Below are positions 42,724 through 50,177 of a stretch of DNA of 64,000 nucleotides, in pieces. The notes below the pieces were generated by a model, which was given only the letters and a program-made list of their open reading frames with translations, made no database searches and had not been told where the DNA came from. This DNA comes from SZUA-309 sp050185825 (GTDB taxonomy: Bacteria > Pseudomonadota > Gammaproteobacteria > Pseudomonadales > Azotimanducaceae). Location: positions 62,001-126,000 of the forward strand of contig JBFWZA010000006.1 of the NCBI GenBank assembly GCA_050185825.1. The letters run 5' to 3'. How positions within the stretch are numbered: the stretch's first letter is position 1; every line of letters begins with the position of its first letter. The position numbers and the translations under genes are program-made.

Positions 42724-43539
42724 ATGGTAGTTTCCAAGGCAGTGAAGGCAGGTGCGCTCCTGGCCACATTCACAATGACGCTGGCGGGTACCGGGTTCGC
42801 CCAGGAGACGGCGCCGGCCCAGACGGGCGACCGGCGCCTGTCCGAGCTCTTCTACCAGCTTCAGGTTCTGCAGCAGGAAGTGCAGGAGCTCCGGGGGCTG
42901 GTGGAGGAGCAGTCGCACCAGCTCAACCGTCTGGCGCGCGACCAGAAGGAGCAGTACATCGATCTGGACCGCCGGGTGGCGGAGCTCACCACCGGCGGTG
43001 CCGTGGCCGCCGCGCCCGCTGCGCGTCCGTCGACGGCTCAGCCGGCGCCCGGCGTTGGAACCACTACCGGCTTCGGCGCCCCCCCTTCGACGACTCCGGC
43101 GCCCACGGGTGCCGGCGCCGCGGTGGCGGGCACGTCCGCTGCCGTGTCGTCACTGCCCGCATCGGCCAATGAGCGGGAGGCCTACCAGACCGCTTTCGAC
43201 CTGATGAAGGGGCGCCAGTTCGATCAGTCCATTGCCGCCTTCAACCGGCTGATCGTCGACTACCCCAACGGCCAGTACACGCCGAACGCGTTCTACTGGC
43301 TGGGGGAGCTGTATCTCGCCCAGCAGAACATGGAGCAGGCCCGGCAGTCGTTCATGCAGGTGATCAGCCTCTATCCGGATCATCCCAAGGTGCCGGATAC
43401 GCTCTACAAACTGGGCGTGGCCTACCACCGGCTGGGCGACAACGCCAAGGCCACGGACTACTTCAACCAGGTGCGAACCCAGTATCCGCAGAGCTCGGCA
43501 GCGGGTCTCGCTGCCAGCTATCAGCAGGAACTCCGCTGA
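42724..43539 (+). CDS. cpoB: Tol-associated coordinator CpoB (YbgF)
   Basis: 271 residues: signal peptide, N-terminal coiled-coil trimerisation segment (YQLQVLQQEVQELRGLVEEQSHQLNRLARDQ in part), a long Ala/Pro/Thr-rich linker (about 95-140) and C-terminal TPR repeats (YQTAFDLMKGRQFDQSIAAFNRLI, AQQNMEQARQSFMQVI). It links Tol-Pal with penicillin-binding proteins at the septum. It follows pal by 10 bases. Confidence 0.95.
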   Translation: MVVSKAVKAGALLATFTMTLAGTGFAQETAPAQTGDRRLSELFYQLQVLQQEVQELRGLVEEQSHQLNRLARDQKEQYIDLDRRVAELTTGGAVAAAPAARPSTAQPAPGVGTTTGFGAPPSTTPAPTGAGAAVAGTSAAVSSLPASANEREAYQTAFDLMKGRQFDQSIAAFNRLIVDYPNGQYTPNAFYWLGELYLAQQNMEQARQSFMQVISLYPDHPKVPDTLYKLGVAYHRLGDNAKATDYFNQVRTQYPQSSAAGLAASYQQELR

Positions 43540-43548
43540 GTCCTAGCC

Positions 43549-44232
43549 ATGGCCGCGCACGCTGATCAGGCCACCGTTTCGACGCGGGCCGACCAGGTCC
43601 GGTTGACGGAGATCTTCCTCTCCCTGCAGGGAGAGTCCACCCGGGTGGGCCTGCCCACGGTGTTCGTCCGCCTCACCGGCTGCCCGCTGCGCTGCGGTTA
43701 CTGCGATACCGCGTATGCCTTCCATGGCGGCCGGCAGACCCGGCTGGATGAGGTGCTGACGCGGGTGGCGGAGTACCGGACCCGGCACGTCACCGTCACC
43801 GGCGGTGAGCCGCTCGCCCAGCCGGCCGTGCTGCCGCTCATGTCGCGGCTTTGCGACGCGGGTTACCACGTGTCGCTGGAGACCAGCGGCTCGCTGGATG
43901 TCTCCGCTGTTGATCCGCGGGTCAGTAAGGTGGTGGATATCAAGACGCCGGGCTCCGGTGAGGTGCAGAAGAATCTCTGGTCGAATCTCGCCCACTGCGG
44001 ACCGGGCGACGAGCTCAAGTTCGTGCTCACCGGCCGGTCGGACTACGACTGGGCGAAGCTCAAGTGCGACGAGCTCGACCTCTACGGCAGGGCGTTCGAG
44101 ATCCTGTTTTCCCCGGCCGCCGGCGAGCTGGCGCCGCGGGATCTGGCGGACTGGATCGTCGCCGACCGCCTCCCCGTGCGCTTGCAGATCCAGCTGCACA
44201 AGCTGCTCTGGAACGACGAGCCCGGGCGTTAG
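43549..44232 (+). CDS. queE: 7-carboxy-7-deazaguanine synthase QueE
   Basis: Radical-SAM enzyme, 227 residues, making 7-carboxy-7-deazaguanine on the queuosine pathway. It shows SLQGESTRVGLPTVFVRLTGCPLRCGYCDT, with the CxxxCxxC cluster, then VTVTGGEPLAQPAVLPLM and VVDIKTPGSGE. It is next to queC, the following step, and after cpoB, as is usual in pseudomonads and relatives. Confidence 0.96.
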   Translation: MAAHADQATVSTRADQVRLTEIFLSLQGESTRVGLPTVFVRLTGCPLRCGYCDTAYAFHGGRQTRLDEVLTRVAEYRTRHVTVTGGEPLAQPAVLPLMSRLCDAGYHVSLETSGSLDVSAVDPRVSKVVDIKTPGSGEVQKNLWSNLAHCGPGDELKFVLTGRSDYDWAKLKCDELDLYGRAFEILFSPAAGELAPRDLADWIVADRLPVRLQIQLHKLLWNDEPGR

Positions 44233-44240
44233 GTTCGCTG

Positions 44241-44927
44241 GTGAGCGGTCCGCGCGCCATCGTCCTGGTCTCCGGCGGGCTCGACTCGGCCACTACACTG
44301 GCAATTGCCCGCGATCGGGGCTTCACCTGCTACGCGCTGTCCTTCGACTACGGCCAGCGGCACCGCGTGGAACTGGATGCCGCAGACCGCGTCGCCCGCG
44401 CGCTGGGTGCGGTCGAGCACCGGACCTTCCCCATCGACCTCTCCGCCTTCGGCGGCTCGGCCCTCACCGACAGCGCCATTGCCGTGCCGGAGACGGGCGT
44501 GGACCCGACGACGATTCCCGTCACCTACGTGCCGGCGCGGAACACGGTGTTTCTCTCTCTGGCCCTGGCCTGGGCGGAGGTGCTGGGCGCTTCGGACCTC
44601 TTCATCGGCGTCAATGCCGTCGACTACTCCGGCTATCCGGACTGCCGGCCGGAGTTCATCGCCGCTTTCGAGCGGCTGGCCAACCTGGCGACCCGGGCGG
44701 GCGTGGAAGGTCACCGGTTCACGCTGCACACGCCGCTGATCTCGCTCAGCAAGGCGGACATCATCCGCAGAGGGCTCGCGCTCGGTGTGGACTACGGCAT
44801 GACGGTGTCCTGCTATCAGCCGGACGACTCGGGCGCCGGTTGCGGCGTCTGCGACAGCTGCCGGCTGCGCCGTGAGGGCTTCGAGGCGGCCGGCGTGGCG
44901 GATCCCACCCGCTATCGTGGCCGCTGA
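44241..44927 (+). CDS. queC: 7-cyano-7-deazaguanine synthase QueC
   Basis: 228 residues: ATP-pyrophosphatase P-loop VLVSGGLDSATTLAIA and the C-terminal zinc site CYQPDDSGAGCGVCDSC, plus FDYGQRHRVELDAA. It converts carboxy- to cyano-deazaguanine (preQ0) with ammonia and ATP. GTG start at 44241, 8 bases after queE. No terminator is obvious after it; an A/T-rich gap follows. Confidence 0.96.
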   Translation: MSGPRAIVLVSGGLDSATTLAIARDRGFTCYALSFDYGQRHRVELDAADRVARALGAVEHRTFPIDLSAFGGSALTDSAIAVPETGVDPTTIPVTYVPARNTVFLSLALAWAEVLGASDLFIGVNAVDYSGYPDCRPEFIAAFERLANLATRAGVEGHRFTLHTPLISLSKADIIRRGLALGVDYGMTVSCYQPDDSGAGCGVCDSCRLRREGFEAAGVADPTRYRGR

Positions 44928-44936
44928 TCGTCCTTC

Positions 44937-45003
44937 TCAAATTCAGGTTCATATATAAAAACTATAGAAATAATAAAAACAATCGATTTCATATATTGAT
45001 CTG
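44937..45003 (+). promoter_or_regulatory. A/T-rich upstream region of dps
   Basis: A stretch almost free of G/C (words such as TATATAAAAACTATAG and AATAATAAAAAC, and TATATTGATC) in an otherwise GC-rich sequence, 57 bases upstream of the dps start. It is the likely promoter and may bind nucleoid proteins. No -35/-10 pair is unambiguous. Confidence 0.5.
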
Positions 45004-45059
45004 TCCCCGTTAAGGTGGCGCCCGTGTCTGAGGAATCTCACGGAATCGAGGAGCCAACC

Positions 45060-45533
45060 ATGAAGATCAACATCGGAATCGACGACGCCAACCGCGAAGC
45101 CATCGCCGACGGCCTGTCGCGGCTGCTGGCGGACAGCTACACGCTGTACCTGAAGACCCACAACTACCACTGGAACGTCACCGGGCCGCAGTTCACGACG
45201 CTGCACACCCTGTTCGAGACCCACTACACGGAGCTCGCCCTGGCGGTTGACGAGATCGCCGAGCGGATCCGCGCACTGGGACACCGCGCACCGGGATCCT
45301 ACCGGGAGTTCGCCGAGCTGAGCGTGATACCGGAGGACGAGGACGAGCCGAGCGCTTCGAAGATGATCGAGCGCCTGGTGGAAGGTCAGGAAACGGTGGT
45401 CCGCACCGCCCGGCAGATCTTCCCGCTGGTGGAGGCGGCCTCGGACGAGCCCACGGCCGATCTGCTCACCCAGCGCATGCAGGTGCACGAGAAGAACGCC
45501 TGGATGCTGCGCAGCCTGCTCGAGGCCGCGTAA
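45060..45533 (+). CDS. dps: Dps-type ferritin / starvation DNA-protection protein
   Basis: 157 residues with the intersubunit ferroxidase ligands in KTHNYHWNVTGPQFTTLHTLFETHYTELALAVDEIAERI (in part: His, His, Asp and Glu). It forms 12-subunit shells that oxidise and store iron and consume peroxide. ATG 45060 has GAGGAG upstream. It is followed 54 bases later by a peroxiredoxin-glutaredoxin gene, forming a peroxide-defence pair. Confidence 0.92.
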   Translation: MKINIGIDDANREAIADGLSRLLADSYTLYLKTHNYHWNVTGPQFTTLHTLFETHYTELALAVDEIAERIRALGHRAPGSYREFAELSVIPEDEDEPSASKMIERLVEGQETVVRTARQIFPLVEAASDEPTADLLTQRMQVHEKNAWMLRSLLEAA

Positions 45534-45587
45534 CCGCGGTGCGGGCCGGGACAGCGATCGAACAATCAACCATCGAGGAGTAATCAC

Positions 45588-46331
45588 ATGTTGAACAACA
45601 GAGAAGGACAGCGCGTACCCGAGGTCACCTTCCGGGTGCGCCGGGGCGACGGCTGGCAGGACGTGACGACGCAGGACATCTTCGCGGGCAAGACCGTGGT
45701 GGTGTTCTCGCTGCCGGGGGCCTTCACCCCCACCTGCTCGTCCTCCCACGTGCCCCGCTACAACCAGCTCGCCGAAACCTTCCGGCGCCACGGTGTGGAC
45801 GACATCGCCTGCGTTTCCGTCAACGACAGCTTCGTCATGAACGAGTGGCAGGAGGACCAGCAGGCCTGGAACCTCACCTTCCTGCCGGACGGCAACGGCG
45901 AGTTCACCGAAGGCATGGGCATGCTGGTGGAGAAGGCCGACCTGGGTTTCGGTCGCCGCTCCTGGCGCTACGCCATGCTGGTGCGTGACGGGGTCATCGA
46001 GAAGATGTTCATCGAGCCCGAGGTCGAGGGTGATCCCTTCGACGTCTCCGACGCGGACACCATGCTCGCCTATCTGGCGCCGGGCGCACCGAAGCCGGTG
46101 GACGCGGCGGTGTTCACCCGCAAGGGCTGCCCGCACTGCACGCGCGCCAAGCAGGCGCTGGCCAATGCCGGTATCGCCTACGAGGAGCTGGTGCTGAACC
46201 GGGACTACACGGACCGGACCCTGCGCGCCGTCGCGGACAGGACCACCTTCCCGCAGGTCTTCATCAACGGCGTGCACGTCGGCGGTGCGGACGACCTGGA
46301 GGAGTGGCTGAAGGCCCGCCAGGCGGCCTGA
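45588..46331 (+). CDS. peroxiredoxin 5-glutaredoxin hybrid
   Basis: 247 residues. Residues 1-165 are a Prx5-type domain with the peroxidatic cysteine in SLPGAFTPTCSSSHVP; residues 170-245 are a glutaredoxin domain with FTRKGCPHCTRAKQALANAG and the glutathione-site TFPQVFINGVHVGG. The hybrid reduces peroxides using glutathione without a separate glutaredoxin. A strong terminator follows. Hybrids of this type are known from Haemophilus and other Proteobacteria. Confidence 0.94.
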   Translation: MLNNREGQRVPEVTFRVRRGDGWQDVTTQDIFAGKTVVVFSLPGAFTPTCSSSHVPRYNQLAETFRRHGVDDIACVSVNDSFVMNEWQEDQQAWNLTFLPDGNGEFTEGMGMLVEKADLGFGRRSWRYAMLVRDGVIEKMFIEPEVEGDPFDVSDADTMLAYLAPGAPKPVDAAVFTRKGCPHCTRAKQALANAGIAYEELVLNRDYTDRTLRAVADRTTFPQVFINGVHVGGADDLEEWLKARQAA

Positions 46332-46348
46332 GCCTGCGCTCATCCGTT

Positions 46349-46381
46349 GCAGCCTCTGCTTACGGGCAGAGGCTGCTTTTT
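46349..46381 (+). terminator. intrinsic terminator of the dps-prx/grx unit
   Basis: Perfect 11-base stem GCAGCCTCTGC (46349-46359) with 46366-46376, 6-base loop, followed by TTTTT (46377-46381). It is 18 bases past the hybrid peroxiredoxin stop. Confidence 0.93.
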
Positions 46382-46390
46382 CATACAAGG

Positions 46391-46465
46391 CTAGCCGTTC
46401 CGATACAGGCCTCTATCCGTTCCGGTAGAGGCCGGGCGCTGAAGCGCCTATCCGTTTCGGTAGAG
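46391..46465 (-). repeat. three copies of the ACC deaminase gene 3' end
   Basis: 18-base copies at 46448-46465 (inside the gene), 46413-46430 and 46391-46408. Read on the minus strand each encodes Leu-Tyr-Arg-Asn-Gly-stop. They differ only at third codon positions (CGA/CGG/CGG, GGA/GGA/GGC, CTC/CTC/CTG, TAC/TAC/TAT). The middle copy also forms a stem, GGCCTCTA with TAGAGGCC, and a GGCGC-TGAA-GCGCC hairpin lies between copies one and two. Confidence 0.9.
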
Positions 46466-47461
46466 GTAGCTGTAGCCGTTGATGGCGGGCACGCCGCCGA
46501 GGTGCGCATAGAGGATGCGCGAACCGGCCGGGAAGTAGTCCTTCCCGACCAGGTCGATCAGCCCCTGCAGGCTCTTTCCCTCGTACACCGGGTCCGTGAT
46601 CATGCCTTCGAGCCTCGCGCCCAGACGGATGGCGTCGTTGGTCTCCTCGGAAGGCACGCCGTAGGCCGGATAGGCGTAGTCGGTGAGCAGCACCAGGTCC
46701 TCATCCGTGATGGGTCGGCGCCAGCCGATCAGCTCCGCCGTGCTCCGGGCGATCCGCAGCACCTGATCACGGGTCTGCTCCGGCGTCCCGGAGGCGTCGA
46801 TACCGATCACCCGTCGGCTGCGATCGTCTGCCGCAAAGCCCACCAGCATGCCGGCGTGGGTGGAGCCGGTGACCGTGCAGACGACCACGTAGTCGAAGCG
46901 GAAGCCGAGCGCCGCTTCCTGCGCCCGCACCTCCTCCGCGAAGCCCACGTAGCCGAGGCCGCCGAGCCGGTGCTCCGATGCGCCGGCGGGAATGGGGTAG
47001 GGTCGGCCGCCGCGCGCCCGCACGTCCTCGATGGCCGCCTCCCAGCTCTCGCGGATGCCGATGTCGAAGCCTTCGTCGACGAGCTGCACCTCGGCGCCCA
47101 TGAGACGGGAGAGGAGGATGTTGCCCACCCGGTCGTACACCGCGTCCGGAAACGGCACCCAGGATTCCTGCACCAGCCGGCAGCCGAGCCCCAGCTTCGC
47201 CGCCACCGCGGCCACCATACGGGTGTGGTTCGACTGCACGCCGCCGATGGAAACCAGCGTGTCTGCGCCGGAAGCCAGGATGTCGGGGACGATGTACTCG
47301 AGCTTCCTGAGCTTGTTGCCACCGAAAGCGAGCCCCGAGTTGCAGTCCTCCCGCTTGGCGAAGATCTGCACCTTGCCGCCCAGGTGCTCGGAGAGGCGCG
47401 GCAGCGCCTCGATGGGCGAGGGGCCGAAGGTCAGCGGGTAGCGTTCGAAGTCCCCGAGCAA
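46448..47461 (-). CDS. acdS: 1-aminocyclopropane-1-carboxylate deaminase
   Basis: PLP enzyme of 337 residues that opens the cyclopropane ring of ACC to give 2-oxobutyrate and ammonia. The PLP lysine (Lys50 in FGGNKLRKLEY), Ser77 (VQSNHTR), and the ACC-specific pair Tyr293-Glu294 (VYEGKS) with Leu321 all match the deaminase rather than D-cysteine desulfhydrase, with numbering one below the reference. The start is TTG at 47461; no ATG or GTG is available upstream before a stop. Two extra 3'-end copies follow the gene. Confidence 0.93.
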   Translation of the reverse strand: MLGDFERYPLTFGPSPIEALPRLSEHLGGKVQIFAKREDCNSGLAFGGNKLRKLEYIVPDILASGADTLVSIGGVQSNHTRMVAAVAAKLGLGCRLVQESWVPFPDAVYDRVGNILLSRLMGAEVQLVDEGFDIGIRESWEAAIEDVRARGGRPYPIPAGASEHRLGGLGYVGFAEEVRAQEAALGFRFDYVVVCTVTGSTHAGMLVGFAADDRSRRVIGIDASGTPEQTRDQVLRIARSTAELIGWRRPITDEDLVLLTDYAYPAYGVPSEETNDAIRLGARLEGMITDPVYEGKSLQGLIDLVGKDYFPAGSRILYAHLGGVPAINGYSYLYRNG

Positions 47462-47550
47462 GGTGCTGTTCTCGAGTGGTGTTTCGGAGCAATCTACGTG
47501 GCAGCCCGGGCTCCGTCCAGGGTGGTGACCGTCCTGCAGGAAAGGCGACT

Positions 47551-48714
47551 ATGGCAAGACAGACCACGCGCAATCTGCTCAAGCTGGTGCTCGGCAATGC
47601 CCTGGTGCTGCTGTGCCTCATCGTCATCCTGAATCTCGTCGCGGCAGCGCTGCGCGATGTGGAGTTCAGGCGGGACGTGTTCCGGGACGAGCGGGCGGAC
47701 CTGCCGAGTTACGAGGATCACGACCGGGCGGCGCTGATCCTCGGCGAGTTCCACGCGCTCGAGACCCGCTACGTCCCCTTTCTGGTGTGGAGCCGGTGGC
47801 CGTTCACGGGGGAGACGACAACGGTGAACGAGGACGGGGACCGGGTGCACACGCGGGCGGCTGATCCCGTGGATGGCGTGGTGCGCTTCTTCGGCGGGTC
47901 GGCGATGTGGGGGAGCGGCGTGGACGACGACAGCACCATCCCGGCGCTGTTCAACCGCCGGTTTCCCCGGCTTGAAGTGCACAATCACGGTGAGACTGCC
48001 TACCACGGCCGTCACGAGGTGGCCCGTCTCGTCAACCTGATCAACCAGCGGGCGCCCATGGATCTCGTGGTCTTCTACGACGGCTACAACGACGTGGTCA
48101 ATCTCTGCCGTCCGGGTGTGGCGATCAACGGCAGCCATCGGGCGGCTCAGATCGAGCGCCGTGTCAATCCGGACTCGTACTTCGTGCAGGCCCTCATCGG
48201 CTCGATCCAGGAAGTGCTCTACGGCCGCTTCTTCAGCCGCGTCGTTTTCCGGGGCCAGGACAGGCTGAACCGCTGTGTGGAGGACCCCACACATGCGCGT
48301 CTGGTGGCGGACACGCTCTTCGAGAACTGGCGGATCGCCCGCATGCTGGCTCGTCATGCGGGCGCGGAGTTTCTCGCCGTTCTGCAGCCGGTGGCCTTCG
48401 AAGGTGCCCCCCGGGTGGATCACCTGCAACTGCCCGATCAGGAGCGGCAGGCCATCGCGCTGGTCTACGCCCGGCTGCGGGAGCGTATGACCGCAGAAGG
48501 CTCAGGCTGGGCCCACGACTTCACGGATGTCTACGACGGCGACGAGTACGTCTTCATCGATGCCGTTCACACGAGCGAGCGTGGGCCCCGGCGGGTGGTG
48601 GATAGGCTGGCGCCGCTGGTGAACGCTCAGCAGTTCCACCTGCCGGATCAGTCGACAGGGACAGCTTCCCGCAGCCAGCCGATCGCACCATCAGCCTTGT
48701 CTTCGTCGAAGTAA
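47551..48714 (+). CDS. membrane-anchored SGNH/GDSL-like hydrolase
   Basis: 387 residues. One N-terminal membrane helix (LVLGNALVLLCLIVILNLVAA) is followed by an extracytoplasmic SGNH fold: block I FFGGSAMWGSGVDDD with the likely nucleophile Ser, block III FYDGYNDVVNL with the Asn, and block V DAVHTSERG with the His. Related proteins act on cell-surface glycans or their acyl groups. ATG 47551 has CAGGAAAGG upstream. The last 67 bases overlap the convergent SpoIIAA-like gene. Confidence 0.75.
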   Translation: MARQTTRNLLKLVLGNALVLLCLIVILNLVAAALRDVEFRRDVFRDERADLPSYEDHDRAALILGEFHALETRYVPFLVWSRWPFTGETTTVNEDGDRVHTRAADPVDGVVRFFGGSAMWGSGVDDDSTIPALFNRRFPRLEVHNHGETAYHGRHEVARLVNLINQRAPMDLVVFYDGYNDVVNLCRPGVAINGSHRAAQIERRVNPDSYFVQALIGSIQEVLYGRFFSRVVFRGQDRLNRCVEDPTHARLVADTLFENWRIARMLARHAGAEFLAVLQPVAFEGAPRVDHLQLPDQERQAIALVYARLRERMTAEGSGWAHDFTDVYDGDEYVFIDAVHTSERGPRRVVDRLAPLVNAQQFHLPDQSTGTASRSQPIAPSALSSSK

Positions 48715-49016
48715 CGGACCTCCGCAGCGGTGAATGGCTTGAAGAGCTGGGTCAGCCACTCGGCGACGGTCGAGTGGCCGACCACGGCAATGCGCTCGAA
48801 GGTTTTGCGATGCTTGAGATCGAGCTCGATGTCCTTCCACAGCGCCTGGGGCTCCCAGCCCTGGAAGTCCTTCAGCCGGATCAGCAGCTGTCTCGGCGCT
48901 GCCGCCTCCATCACCTCGTCCAGCTCGTTGTCGAAGGTGGTGTAGTCGTCGCGTGTCAGCTTGCCGCCCGCGTCGACGACCACGATACCATCGGTCACCT
49001 GGGTTACTCTCAACAT
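48648..49016 (-). CDS. SpoIIAA-like (STAS-related) protein
   Basis: 122 residues matching the SpoIIAA-like family: VVDAGGKLTRDDYTTFDNELDEVM, PRQLLIRLKDFQGWEPQALWKDIELDLKH in part, and RIAVVGHSTVAEWLTQLFKPFTAAEVRYFDEDKADGAIGWL in part. The fold is a STAS-like alpha/beta protein, often near stress genes; function is not established. It lies 9 bases downstream of the CBS gene on the same strand. Confidence 0.85.
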   Translation of the reverse strand: MLRVTQVTDGIVVVDAGGKLTRDDYTTFDNELDEVMEAAAPRQLLIRLKDFQGWEPQALWKDIELDLKHRKTFERIAVVGHSTVAEWLTQLFKPFTAAEVRYFDEDKADGAIGWLREAVPVD

Positions 49017-49025
49017 GAACGCACC

Positions 49026-49451
49026 TCAGCGGGATTGGGCGTGAGTGGAGATCCCCTTCAGCGCCTCACCCGTCGCGGTGGCGTCGCCATGCAGGGACAG
49101 ATCACCCAGCGAGATCATCCCCACCAATTGCTTGTCCTTGTTGATCACGGGCAGGCGGCGGACTTTCTGCTCGCCCATGTTGGCCAGGACTTCATCGACA
49201 CTCTGGTTGTCATAACACCAGAGGAGATTGTCGGTCATGACCTCCTTGGCGGTGAGACCGTCGAGGCTCGTGTTTGCGGCGACCCCGCGCACCACGATGT
49301 CCCGATCGGTGACCATGCCGATGAGGCGGTCGTTCTCGGCGATGGGAATCGCACCGACGTCCTGCTCGCGCATCCGGGTTGCCAGATCCAGCAGCGTCGC
49401 CTGCGGGCTCGCGTAGTCGACCTGCTTCGTCATGATTTCGTTGATCTGCAT
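49026..49451 (-). CDS. tandem CBS-domain protein
   Basis: 141 residues containing one CBS pair: MQINEIMTKQVDYASPQATLLDLATRMREQDVGAIPI and VMTDNLLWCYDNQSVDEVLANMGEQKVRRLPVI (in part), each with the GMVTDRDIVVRG or GMISLGDLSLHG turn. Such pairs sense adenosine nucleotides; stand-alone versions are common in stress loci. ATG 49451 has AGGAGGA upstream. The 238-base gap upstream holds no gene. Confidence 0.92.
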   Translation of the reverse strand: MQINEIMTKQVDYASPQATLLDLATRMREQDVGAIPIAENDRLIGMVTDRDIVVRGVAANTSLDGLTAKEVMTDNLLWCYDNQSVDEVLANMGEQKVRRLPVINKDKQLVGMISLGDLSLHGDATATGEALKGISTHAQSR

Positions 49452-49689
49452 CGTTCCTCCTGCTGTGGCTTCTGCTGTACTGAGGAGGTTGCAACTGCCA
49501 TGCCACGAGTGATGAAGTCCACGAGCTGCGAAGGAAGAGAGTGGTATGCGGCTTGCACCCTGTTGACTGCAGCGCTGCGTCGCAGCGTAGAGGAGGAATG
49601 CGCCCGCAGGATGAGAGGTCTTACAAGGCGCATTGTAATTTTTGCCACGATCAATCCGGGAATCTGCCCGGGATCTGCAGGGAGGAGTC

Positions 49690-50151
49690 ATGAAGCAGCA
49701 CCAGCGATCGACGTTCAACCAGACTGTCGAAATCCTCGAGCACAGCGTTGCCTACCTGAAGGATGTTCGCGACTTGCTGAGCGGCTTCCAGGTCGACGAG
49801 CACCCGGAACGGGTCGTCATGCTGCTCGAGAGCTTCGAGCTGGCGCACCGGAAGCTGCTTGGTGCCCTCGAGCGCTATCTGCAGGACGCCGACGGCCGGG
49901 TTCTGGAGACTTATGCACAGTACACGGTCCTGCTGCCCGTTGAGCTGGGCAAACCCCACACACCGCTGACCACGCTGTCGCTCATGCGCTGGCTGCAGGA
50001 TCTCAACGAACCCCTGGAGTGCATGTTTCGCGAGCTGGCAGAAACCGCAAATTCACCCGGACTGCGCGAGGCATTCACAGCGCTCACCGGCCTTGTCGAG
50101 AGCCATGAGCGGATGCTGTCGCAGGAATATCAGCACCTCGAGGGTCTGTAG
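49690..50151 (+). CDS. unrecognised helical protein, 153 residues
   Basis: No family recognised. The whole chain looks like a four-helix bundle (VEILEHSVAYLKDVRDLLSGF, RVVMLLESFELAHRKLLGALERYLQDAD, SLMRWLQDLNEPLECMFRELAETA, REAFTALTGLVESHERMLSQEYQHL). Several His and Glu residues could bind metal as in ferritin- or hemerythrin-like proteins, but no clear motif is present. ATG 49690 has GGAGGAG upstream. It is divergent from the CBS gene and convergent with the aconitase gene. Confidence 0.7.
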   Translation: MKQHQRSTFNQTVEILEHSVAYLKDVRDLLSGFQVDEHPERVVMLLESFELAHRKLLGALERYLQDADGRVLETYAQYTVLLPVELGKPHTPLTTLSLMRWLQDLNEPLECMFRELAETANSPGLREAFTALTGLVESHERMLSQEYQHLEGL

Positions 50152-50177
50152 TGGCGGGCGAGACATGGGCCCGTCAC
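50151..50177. terminator. hairpin between convergent genes
   Basis: GTGGCGGGC (50151-50159) pairs with GCCCGTCAC (50169-50177), one G-T wobble, 9-base loop. It overlaps both stop regions. No T-run, so only a probable bidirectional terminator. Confidence 0.4.

Noticed and set aside
49452..49689. Gap between CBS and the helical protein examined for a gene or RNA
   Set aside because: Frames here lack start context and the sequence shows no hairpin with a T-run; read as a divergent promoter region.
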